Shown in pieces: positions 1 to 5,544 of a stretch of DNA of 11,472 bases; positions within the stretch are counted from its first letter, which is position 1, and the number at the start of each line of letters is the position of its first letter. The notes beneath the pieces are model-generated. The model had not been told where the DNA came from and made no database searches. It was given only the letters and a program-made list of their open reading frames with translations. This DNA comes from Paracoccaceae bacterium. GTDB lineage: Bacteria > Pseudomonadota > Alphaproteobacteria > Rhodobacterales > Rhodobacteraceae. A program made the position numbers and the translations under genes. The stretch is taken from NCBI GenBank assembly GCA_006227805.1, contig SBFT01000248.1, positions 1 to 11,472 on the forward strand, read 5' to 3'.

Positions 1-1055
1 TCCTGCAACGATCCCGAAAGCAGTTCCGCCGAAGGGATCAGCGCCTGTTCCAGGTAGTGCAGCGGCGAGAGAAGCTCGAGCCCCTCGCGGTCCTCGCGGG
101 CCGAGATCAGGGCGACCTCGCGCCGCCGCAGGCTGTCGTCGGAAAGCGTCGTCGCCCCGGCCGAGCGCTGGCCCTGCACCTCGAAGCGCGACAGCCGGCC
201 GCGCAGTTCGGCGGGAAGCACCAGCGCGGTTTCCGCCACGAGGCCGCCCGCGTCGAAGGTGGCATTGGCGCTGGAGAGGACGCGTTCCGTGCCGGCGGGG
301 TCGCGGCCGATGGCCAGGATCGTGACTTCGCGCGCCGCGCCCGCCATGGGCCGCAGGGCGGTCAGCCGGATCGCGCCATCCTCGAACCGGGGCGGGGCCA
401 GGCCGAAGATCGGCTGGTCGGTCTGGTAGGCGCGCACGTCGCCGCGGGCCTGCAACTCGGCCAGCAGGCGGTCGCGGCCGGGATGATCGAGGCCGTCGCT
501 GATCCAGTGCGTGTCGAAGCGCGCATCGCCAAGGCCCGCGATCAGGGCGTCGACGCGCGCCTCGTCGCCGGTCCAGGGCTGAGGGCTCAACCCGGCCAGG
601 CGGCTGCGCCAGACATCCGCCGCCTGGAAGACGGGCGGTTCGGGCTGCGCCAGCGTCACCAGCGCCACGGTCCGCCCCGCGCGGCCCGCTTCGGTCAGCT
701 GCGCGTCGACCAGCGCGATCCGGTCGGGCCAGCGGCTGGCGCCGGCCCAGCCTGCATCCATCAGGATCAGCAGGGGGCCATCGCCGTCGCGGCGCTCATC
801 TGGGTTCAGGACCGGACCCGCCAGGCCCAGGATCAGCGCGGCGACGGCCAGCATCCGCAGCAGGAGAAGCCACCAGGGCGTGCGGTCGGACACGCTTTCG
901 TCGTCCTTCAGGCCCAGCATCAGGGCCACGCCGGGGAACCGGCGCCGGATCGGCGCGGGAGGGACCGCGCGCAGGATCAGCCACAGGATCGGCAGCGCGA
1001 TCAGGCCCAGAAGCAGCCAGGGCGCGGTAAAGCCGATGCCGCCCAGAACGGTCAT
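1..1055 (-). CDS. BatA/DUF4159-type membrane protein, 3' part outside window
   Basis: The reading frame opens with ATG at 1055 and stays open for 351 codons to the left edge, so the C-terminal part is missing. The N-terminus matches the BatA (aerotolerance regulator N-terminal) pattern: a hydrophobic helix at about residues 11-30, a short basic loop (PIRRRFPG), and a second helix at about 61-83 starting WWLLLLRM. A vWA-like strand follows (LLILMDAGW, Asp100), but the metal-site DxSxS motif is not preserved. The section around residues 315-330 (DDSLRRREVALIS) looks like the start of a glutamine-amidotransferase-like region. Proteins of this type in alphaproteobacteria usually end in a DUF4159 domain and reach about 900 residues; that part is inferred. 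Its ATG overlaps the DUF58 stop codon (ATGA), so the two are probably translationally coupled. It presumably acts in the inner membrane as the large partner of the MoxR/DUF58 pair; the substrate is unknown. Confidence 0.85.
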   Translation of the reverse strand, partial: MTVLGGIGFTAPWLLLGLIALPILWLILRAVPPAPIRRRFPGVALMLGLKDDESVSDRTPWWLLLLRMLAVAALILGLAGPVLNPDERRDGDGPLLILMDAGWAGASRWPDRIALVDAQLTEAGRAGRTVALVTLAQPEPPVFQAADVWRSRLAGLSPQPWTGDEARVDALIAGLGDARFDTHWISDGLDHPGRDRLLAELQARGDVRAYQTDQPIFGLAPPRFEDGAIRLTALRPMAGAAREVTILAIGRDPAGTERVLSSANATFDAGGLVAETALVLPAELRGRLSRFEVQGQRSAGATTLSDDSLRRREVALISAREDREGLELLSPLHYLEQALIPSAELLSGSLQ

Positions 1056-1927
1056 GCCGTCCCTCCGTCCAGCGCGCGATAGAGCCACAACAGAGCGGAT
1101 TGCGCGCTGTCCGAGGTATGGTGCAGCCCGAGGCGCCAGCCGGTGAGGCGGGTCAGGTCCGCCAGTTCCGCCTTGCGGGCGGCCAGGCGGTCAAGGTAGC
1201 GGTCGCGCAGGTCCGAGGCCTTCATCGTCTCGTGCGCCAGCGTGCCGCCGACGCTTTCGAAGATGGTGCGGCCGCGGAAGGGAAAGGCCTCCTCGGACGG
1301 GTCGAGAACCTGCAACAGGACGCCGCGCACGCCGCGATCGGCGGCCTTCGTCAGCGCCAGGCGGACATCGGCCATGTCGCCCAGGAAATCCGAGATGAAG
1401 ACGGCGCGGGCGTGCGGGATCATCGCGCGGTGTTCGGGGGCGGCGTAATCGGCGCTGCTGTCCTGGCTGAACATCTGGGCCAGGCGCTGGATCTGCTGGT
1501 TGCCGCTGCGCGGCGGCAGGGCGGTGCCGGTCAGGCCGACGCGTTCGCCCGCGCGCACCAGAAGGATGGCCGAGGCCAGCGCCAGAAGCCGCGCGCGCTC
1601 GATCTTCTGCGGCAGCTTGTCGTCCGAGGCGAAACGCATGGACGCGCCCTGGTCGATCCACATCATCACCGATTGCGCGATCTGCCATTCGCGCTCGCGC
1701 ACGAATTGCGTGTCGCCCCGGGCCGAGCGGCGGTGATCGATCATCCGGCGGCTGTCGCCGGCCTCGGCCGGGCGGTATTGCCAGAAATCGTCGCCAAGGC
1801 CCGCGCGGCGGCGGCCATGTTCGCCCAGAAGGACTGTTCCCGCCAGGTGTTCGGCCCGCGCCAGCAGGGGCGGAAAGCGCGCGGCTTCCGCTTCGGCCCT
1901 CTCGCGCAGGTGCAGGGGCTGGATCAC
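1052..1927 (-). CDS. DUF58 domain protein (MoxR partner)
   Basis: This 291-residue protein is read from a GTG at 1927 whose last two bases are the first two of the upstream moxR stop codon (GTGA overlap). The frame stays open far upstream, but that extension lies inside moxR, so GTG is the best start. The DUF58 core is clear: YRPAEAGDSRRMIDHRRSAR at residues 51-70, followed by a vWA-like strand with DQGASM at 92-97. Canonical vWA metal sites are DxSxS; here the first serine is glycine. No membrane helix is visible, so this is a soluble DUF58 form. DUF58 proteins are typically encoded beside MoxR ATPases and are thought to act as their adaptor or substrate-binding partners. The gene sits between moxR and the BatA-like gene, overlapping both by 4 bases. 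Confidence 0.9.
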   Translation of the reverse strand: MIQPLHLRERAEAEAARFPPLLARAEHLAGTVLLGEHGRRRAGLGDDFWQYRPAEAGDSRRMIDHRRSARGDTQFVREREWQIAQSVMMWIDQGASMRFASDDKLPQKIERARLLALASAILLVRAGERVGLTGTALPPRSGNQQIQRLAQMFSQDSSADYAAPEHRAMIPHARAVFISDFLGDMADVRLALTKAADRGVRGVLLQVLDPSEEAFPFRGRTIFESVGGTLAHETMKASDLRDRYLDRLAARKAELADLTRLTGWRLGLHHTSDSAQSALLWLYRALDGGTA

Positions 1928-2931
1928 GCGGCGGCCTCGGTCCGGGCCAGGGATTGCGCGGTGGTGTCGATCAGTTTCGCCAGGCTGTCGCCGCGCGCGC
2001 GGGCGGCGAAGTTCAGCGCCATCCGGTGCGACAGCACGGGGCGGGCCATGTCGATCACGTCCTCGGCGTTGGGCGCGAGGCGCCCCTGCAGAAGCGCGCG
2101 GGCGCGCACCGTCAGCATCAGGGCCTGGGCCGCGCGGGGCCCGGGACCCCAGGCGACGGTTTCGCGGACGCGGTCGCTGACGCCGGGCTCGTCGGGACGG
2201 AAGGCGCGCACCAGGTCGAGGATCATCTCGACCACGCCGTCGCCGACAGGCATGCGCCGCAACAGCTTCTGCGCCGCGATCAGCTCGCCCGGGGCGAAGA
2301 CCTCGGTCGAGGCCTCCTCGGCCACGCCGGTGGTGGCCAGCAGGATGTCCTTTTCGGTCTTGCGGTCGGGATAGGGAACGTCGACCTGCACGAGGAAGCG
2401 GTCCAGCTGCGCTTCGGGCAGGGGATAGGTGCCTTCCTGCTCGATCGGGTTCTGGGTCGCCAGGACGTGGAAGGGCGCGGCCAGGGGATGGGTCTGGCCC
2501 GCGACGGTCACGGCCTTTTCCTGCATCGCCTGGAGGAGGGCCGACTGGGTGCGCGGGCTGGCGCGGTTGATCTCGTCCGCCATCAGGAGCTGGCAGAAGA
2601 TCGGACCCGGCAGGAAGCGGAAGGATCGCGTGCCGTCGGGCGCGGTGTCCAGGACCTCGGAGCCCAGGATGTCGGCGGGCATCAGGTCGGGGGTGAACTG
2701 GACGCGGTTGCCGTGCAGGCCCATGACCGTCGACAGCGTCTCGACCAGCCGCGTCTTGCCGAGGCCCGGCAGGCCGATCAGCAGGGCATGACCGCCGCAG
2801 AGAAGCGCGGTCAGGGTCAGGTCGACGACCCGCTCCTGGCCGATGAACCGCTTGGTGATCGACGCGCGCGCCTCGGCCAGTTTGGTCTCCAAGGCCTCGA
2901 TCTCGGCCACCAGATCCGCGTGCTCGGACAT
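1924..2931 (-). CDS. MoxR-family AAA+ ATPase
   Basis: The product is a 335-residue ATPase of the MoxR subgroup of AAA+ proteins, chaperone-like enzymes that mature or remodel partner complexes, often with vWA proteins. After a short helical N-terminus (residues 1-25) come Walker A GLPGLGKT (53-60), the MoxR-typical FTPDLMPADILG (79-90), Walker B LLMADEINRASPRTQ (115-129, with D119 and E120), sensor 1 ATQNP (158-162) and QLDRFL (175-180). The start is ATG at 2931, preceded by an AAAGGA-type ribosome binding site with suitable spacing. Longer starts in the same frame run into the divergent DUF1285 gene and read as non-protein. It is the first gene of a three-gene overlapping operon. The protein type is near certain; the client process is not visible. 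Confidence 0.95.
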   Translation of the reverse strand: MSEHADLVAEIEALETKLAEARASITKRFIGQERVVDLTLTALLCGGHALLIGLPGLGKTRLVETLSTVMGLHGNRVQFTPDLMPADILGSEVLDTAPDGTRSFRFLPGPIFCQLLMADEINRASPRTQSALLQAMQEKAVTVAGQTHPLAAPFHVLATQNPIEQEGTYPLPEAQLDRFLVQVDVPYPDRKTEKDILLATTGVAEEASTEVFAPGELIAAQKLLRRMPVGDGVVEMILDLVRAFRPDEPGVSDRVRETVAWGPGPRAAQALMLTVRARALLQGRLAPNAEDVIDMARPVLSHRMALNFAARARGDSLAKLIDTTAQSLARTEAAA

Positions 2932-2957
2932 GACAATCCTTTCCGGGGGAATATATG
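2930..2957 (+). promoter_or_regulatory. Possible promoter for the DUF1285 gene
   Basis: ATGACA at 2930-2935 resembles a -35 box (5 of 6 bases of TTGACA). TATATG at 2952-2957 resembles a -10 box (4 of 6), with 16 bases between them. Transcription would begin near 2964, giving a leader of about 26 bases before ATG 2990. The 58-base gap between two divergent genes must hold promoters, and this AT-richer patch is the only candidate. Base matches alone support this call. Confidence 0.28.
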
Positions 2958-2982
2958 TTCTGGAGATGAGTGTATCTCGCAA
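2952..2982 (-). promoter_or_regulatory. Possible promoter for the MoxR operon
   Basis: On the minus strand TTGCGA (2982-2977) could be a -35 box and CATATA (2957-2952) a -10 box. The 19-base spacing is long. The -10 element is the same AT block used by the plus-strand candidate, so the two promoters would overlap and compete. The leader to ATG 2931 would be about 14 bases and would still contain the AAAGGA ribosome binding site. Weak evidence. Confidence 0.22.
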
Positions 2983-2989
2983 AGGTGAA

Positions 2990-3583
2990 ATGGCAAAAGC
3001 TATGAGCGGACAAAAAGCCGTGACCCCCTCGGCGGAAGGGCTTGCTGCCTCGGTCAGGGCAGCCGGGACGCGCGGATTGCCGCCGGTGCACCTGTGGAAC
3101 CCGCCCTTCTGCGGGGATCTCGACATCCGGATCGCGCGCGACGGGACCTGGTTCTACCTGGGCACGCCCTTCGGGCGGCCGGAACTGGTCAGGCTGTTCT
3201 CGTCCATCCTGAAGAAGGAGGGGGACAGGTATTTCCTGGTCACCCCGGTCGAGAAGGTCGGGATCACGGTCGAGGACGCGCCCTTCGTGGCGGTGGATTT
3301 CGAAGCCGCGGGCAAGGGCCGCGACCAGGTGCTGACCTTCGTGACGCAGGTGGGAGACCGGACGCAGGCGGGACCCGACGCGCCGATCCGGGTCGAGCGG
3401 GACGCGCGGACGGGCGAGCCGTCGCCTTACGTCCTGGTGCGCGCGAACCTGGAGGCGCTGGTCGACCGCAAGAGCTTCTACCGCCTGGTCGACCTGGGCG
3501 TCCACCACGAGGGCTGGTTCGGCGTCTGGTCGGGGGGCGCGTTCTTCCGGATCATTCCGTCGGAAGCCTTGCAGGACGTCTGA
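2990..3583 (+). CDS. DUF1285 domain protein
   Basis: A 197-residue protein of the DUF1285 family, conserved in proteobacteria and without an established biochemical role. The family pattern is easy to see: PPVHLWNPPFCGDLDIRIA near residues 33-51, GTWFYLGTPFGRPELVRLF, then DRYFLVTPVEKVGI, and near the end RKSFYRLVDLG and GWFGVWSGGAFF. There is no signal peptide or membrane helix, so it is probably cytoplasmic. Three in-frame ATGs are possible, at 2966, 2990 and 3002. I chose 2990 because AAAGGTGA lies just before it. ATG 2966 has its purine run directly against the codon and would lie almost on the predicted transcription start; 3002 has no nearby ribosome binding site. The gene is divergent from moxR and shares a very short control region with it. 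Confidence 0.9.
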   Translation: MAKAMSGQKAVTPSAEGLAASVRAAGTRGLPPVHLWNPPFCGDLDIRIARDGTWFYLGTPFGRPELVRLFSSILKKEGDRYFLVTPVEKVGITVEDAPFVAVDFEAAGKGRDQVLTFVTQVGDRTQAGPDAPIRVERDARTGEPSPYVLVRANLEALVDRKSFYRLVDLGVHHEGWFGVWSGGAFFRIIPSEALQDV

Positions 3584-3591
3584 GGGGGCGC

Positions 3592-3744
3592 TCAGTCGCC
3601 GCGGGCGACCGGGTTGACCTGGGCCGTCGCCGGGCTGGCACCCTGCCCCGATTGCGCCTCCGGCTCGGCCAGCACGACATGCGCGATGCCGAGGGCGAGG
3701 ACGGGGCCAAGAAGGCGGGTGGCGTTTGCAAGCAGTCTGAGCAT
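3592..3744 (-). CDS. Small probable secreted peptide (50 aa)
   Basis: This short frame begins with ATG at 3744 and ends with TGA at 3594-3592, 8 bases beyond the convergent DUF1285 stop. The peptide has a signal-peptide layout: basic start MLRLLANATR, hydrophobic core LLGPVLALGIAHVVLA, and a plausible cleavage site after VLA at about residue 26. A short polar, Gln/Ala/Pro-rich tail with no cysteine follows. Third codon positions are mostly G or C, like the neighbours. An in-frame TAG three codons upstream of GCC-ATG limits the start. The ribosome binding site (GAGG two bases before ATG) is poor. I do not recognise a family. It could be a real small exported protein or a chance frame; the composition of the first 26 residues favours the former. 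Confidence 0.5.
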   Translation of the reverse strand: MLRLLANATRLLGPVLALGIAHVVLAEPEAQSGQGASPATAQVNPVARGD

Positions 3745-4028
3745 GGCCTCAGTCTAGACAGGATTTTCCGGAAGACGCCACAATCCTGACGGAGTTGCCC
3801 CAATTCCGGGGTTCGCCGGGCGACAAAGTCGGGCCTTCATCCGCATCGTTTCCGTCGCGATGACATCGCCCTGTCACAGCCGCCGCAAGAGGGTGGCAAA
3901 TGCGGCAGGATCGCCATCGCGGCGTGCAGGGATGATTCCCGCCGGGACGGGACCTGGGGGCTCTGCCCCCGTCGCCCTGCGGGCGACTCCCCCGGGATAT
4001 TTGCGGCAAGAGGAAGTCCGGAGCGGGG
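3745..4028. other. Intergenic region, no gene recognised
   Basis: This gap of 284 bases lies upstream of the small peptide gene and downstream of the YdeI-like gene. The left part holds CCCC-AATTC-GGGG-like complementarity near 3799-3811 and a 13-base palindrome GCGATG-A-CATCGC at 3857-3869, which could be an operator or chance. The right part holds the double hairpin listed separately. Frames crossing this gap are out-of-frame continuations of the neighbouring gene and contain no recognisable domain. No clear promoter for the small gene is visible. Confidence 0.6.
3956..4016. repeat. REP-like double hairpin element
   Basis: Two GC-rich hairpins stand back to back with no base between them: GGGGGC-TCT-GCCCCC (3956-3970) and GTCGCCC-TGC-GGGCGAC (3971-3987). 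A tail CCCCCGGGATATTTG and then GGCAAGAGGAAG follows to 4016. From memory, closely similar double-hairpin plus GGGATATTTG elements recur between genes in many Rhodobacterales genomes, so I call it a repeat although only one copy lies in this window. It lies 42 bases past the stop of the YdeI-like gene at the end of the polA group. There the hairpins could stop transcription or protect the mRNA 3' end, but there is no T-run as in a classical intrinsic terminator. Confidence 0.6.
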
Positions 4029-4610
4029 CTATCTGCGAAAGGGTTTCGGGCGCAGACCCCTTGCCGCCGAGGCTGCGGTGTCTTCGATGCGCGCGGCGCG
4101 GGTGGGCGCGGTGCGGGCGGTCTTGATCCATTCCAGCGTGCCGCGTCTGACCGACCCCGGATAGGCTTGCCACGCGGTCGTCGCCTGCGCGGTGGCCAGC
4201 GCCGCCGCGAGGTCGGGCGGCACCTCGAGCCGTTCGACATCGTCGAGGAAGTCCCACATGCCGTTGGCCAGCGCCGCCGCGATGGCGGCCTCTCCGGCGG
4301 GGGTCATCCGGCCCGTTTCGCGCATCCGGGCGACGATCCCCTTGTTGACCGCCGACCAGGCCGAGCGCGGGTTGCGGGGAGCGCAGCGGTGGCGCATCCG
4401 GTCGGCATCGAGCGCCGCGACCTGCCCGTCGACCCAGCCCCAGCAGAGCAGTTCCTCGACGGCCTGGGTCCAGGGCAGATAGTCGGGATGGTGCTTCTTG
4501 TAGGTGGCGATCCAGGTGCCGGTGCTGGTGGCGTGGTTCGCCGCCAGCCAGTCGCGCAGGGCGGCGCGGCCCGAGACCGTGACCGTGACCGTGACGGTGT
4601 CGTCCGTCAC
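4029..4610 (-). CDS. YdeI/OmpD-associated (OmdA) family protein
   Basis: A 193-residue protein of the YdeI/OmdA family; members have been linked in enterobacteria to resistance to cationic peptides, but a biochemical activity is not established. Family marks are LLCWGWVDGQV near residues 56-66 and SAWSAVNKGIV near 83-94, followed by a C-terminal half with PPDL and a Trp-rich helix (AWQAYPGSVRR). The start is a GTG at 4610 that overlaps the TGA of the upstream pseudouridine synthase gene (GTGA). Any longer form would lie inside that gene. Directly after the start the DNA carries a hexanucleotide repeat (4575-4598) giving a TVTVTVTV stretch. It is the last gene of the polA run and ends before the hairpin element. 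Family assignment is strong, function unknown. Confidence 0.88.
   Translation of the reverse strand: MTDDTVTVTVTVSGRAALRDWLAANHATSTGTWIATYKKHHPDYLPWTQAVEELLCWGWVDGQVAALDADRMRHRCAPRNPRSAWSAVNKGIVARMRETGRMTPAGEAAIAAALANGMWDFLDDVERLEVPPDLAAALATAQATTAWQAYPGSVRRGTLEWIKTARTAPTRAARIEDTAASAARGLRPKPFRR
4575..4598. repeat. Hexanucleotide tandem repeat inside the YdeI-like gene
   Basis: On the plus strand the unit GACCGT occurs three times in a row (4575-4592), followed by a fourth, one-base variant GACGGT (4593-4598). In the gene this encodes alternating Thr-Val just after the start codon. As the unit is 6 bases, gain or loss of copies keeps the reading frame. Confidence 0.85.
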
Positions 4611-5188
4611 GGCTGCAGTTCCTTCCACTGGCCGGGTTTCAGCCCTTCGAGCGTGTGCGGGCCGACCGACCAGCGCACGAGGCGCAGGACCGGCAGGCCG
4701 ACATGGGCGCACATGCGGCGGACCTGGCGGTTGCGCCCTTCGGTGATGGTGAGGCGCAGCCAGGCCTCGGGCACCGACTTGCGGAAGCGCACCGGCGGGT
4801 CGCGCGGCCAGAGCCATCGGGGTTCGTCGATCCGGTCCACCCCTGCGGGGCGGGTGGGGCCGTCGTTCAGGGTGACGCCCGCGCGCAGGGCGTCCAGCGC
4901 GGCATCGTCAGGCGTGCCTTCGACCTGGACCACATAGGTTTTCGGCGTCATCGACTTCGGATCGGTCAGGCGGGCCTGCAGGATGCCGTCATTGGTCAGC
5001 AGCAGGAGGCCCTCGCTGTCGCGGTCGAGGCGGCCTGCGGGATACATGCCGGGCATGTCCAGCACACGGCCCAGACCCGGCCAGTTGCCGTCATCGGTGA
5101 ACTGGCTGAGCATGTTCATGGGCTTGTTGAAGGCGATCAGGCGGGTCTCGCCCCTGGGCGCGCGCGGTCGGGGACGCGGGCGGCTCAT
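4607..5188 (-). CDS. rluE: 23S rRNA pseudouridine synthase, RluE-type
   Basis: A 193-residue RsuA/RluB/E/F-family pseudouridine synthase. RluE of E. coli converts U2457 of 23S rRNA to pseudouridine, and this protein is closest in length and layout: no N-terminal S4 domain, but a basic Arg/Pro leader (SRPRPRPRAPRG) followed directly by the catalytic domain (LIAFNKPMNML). The catalytic aspartate is Asp55 in AGRLDRDSEGLLLLTNDG. Other family marks are KTYVVQVEG and the C-terminal EGRNRQVRRMCAHVGLPVLRLVR. The start is ATG at 5188, overlapping the stop of the upstream YjbR-like gene (ATGA); an upstream in-frame ATG exists but lies within that gene. It is translationally coupled between the YjbR-like and YdeI-like genes. 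The enzyme class is certain; the exact target uridine is inferred from the family. Confidence 0.93.
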   Translation of the reverse strand: MSRPRPRPRAPRGETRLIAFNKPMNMLSQFTDDGNWPGLGRVLDMPGMYPAGRLDRDSEGLLLLTNDGILQARLTDPKSMTPKTYVVQVEGTPDDAALDALRAGVTLNDGPTRPAGVDRIDEPRWLWPRDPPVRFRKSVPEAWLRLTITEGRNRQVRRMCAHVGLPVLRLVRWSVGPHTLEGLKPGQWKELQP

Positions 5189-5544
5189 GGGTTCCCGGCC
5201 TGCCATTCGGCCAGCCAGCGTTTCGGGGCCATCTCCTCCCATGTCCGCCGCAATCGTGCGCGGGCCCAGTCCGTGTCGATCCTGCCCGCGGCGACCAGGA
5301 TCAGGCCGTGATTGGCATAGTGGTCATGGTGCAGGAAGGTGGCCGGGTCGGAGGCGATCAGCGCCTCGCGTTCCTCGATGCTGCCCTTGAAGACGCCGGC
5401 GTCCACGTAAGGCGACCACCAGACCCACATCTTGCCATGCGCCTTGAGGTTCGGGTTGCCCCAGCTGACGGCATCCTCGACCTTCGGCAGGTCCAGCGCC
5501 AGGGCCAGCGCCCGGAGGTCGGGCCATGTCGCGATGCCTGCCAT
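5185..5544 (-). CDS. MmcQ/YjbR family protein
   Basis: A 119-residue protein of the MmcQ/YjbR family (CyaY-like fold, suspected to bind DNA, no proven function). Typical features are an N-terminal helix (LRALALALDLP), then VEDAVSWGNPNLKAHGKMWVWW, a loop and helix (REALIASDPATFLHHDHYANHGLILV), and the C-terminal RRTWEEMAPKRWLAEW, where family members carry a similar Trp/Lys-rich ending. The ATG at 5544 begins on the last base of the polA stop codon (TGATG), so ribosomes finishing polA can restart there. A TTG one codon further upstream is possible but less likely. It is the second gene of the polA run. Repeated placement beside DNA and RNA enzymes would fit a nucleic-acid role, but nothing in the sequence shows it. 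Confidence 0.9.
   Translation of the reverse strand: MAGIATWPDLRALALALDLPKVEDAVSWGNPNLKAHGKMWVWWSPYVDAGVFKGSIEEREALIASDPATFLHHDHYANHGLILVAAGRIDTDWARARLRRTWEEMAPKRWLAEWQAGNP

Noticed and set aside
57..1082. Plus-strand frame of 341 codons at the left end
   Set aside because: It is the antisense shadow of the BatA/DUF4159-type gene, whose membrane helices and family pattern are on the minus strand.
1954..2988. Plus-strand frame of 344 codons opposite moxR
   Set aside because: Antisense shadow with no recognisable motif; moxR carries all AAA+ motifs.
1928..3508. Upstream extension of the DUF58 frame to over 800 codons
   Set aside because: The extra part is antisense to DUF1285 and out of frame within moxR, with Arg/Pro/Asp-rich noise. 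The GTG overlapping the moxR stop gives a normal DUF58 length.
3857..3869. 13-base palindrome GCGATG-A-CATCGC as an operator
   Set aside because: It is isolated, with no second copy in the window and no promoter elements next to it, so chance is a sufficient explanation.
3956..3987. Classical intrinsic terminator
   Set aside because: The stems are strong but no T-run follows on either strand, so I list it as a repeat element that may act at the transcript end.
3749..4240. Minus-strand frame of 163 codons covering the intergenic gap
   Set aside because: It overlaps the YdeI-like gene in another frame and reads as Arg/Pro-rich noise through the hairpin element.
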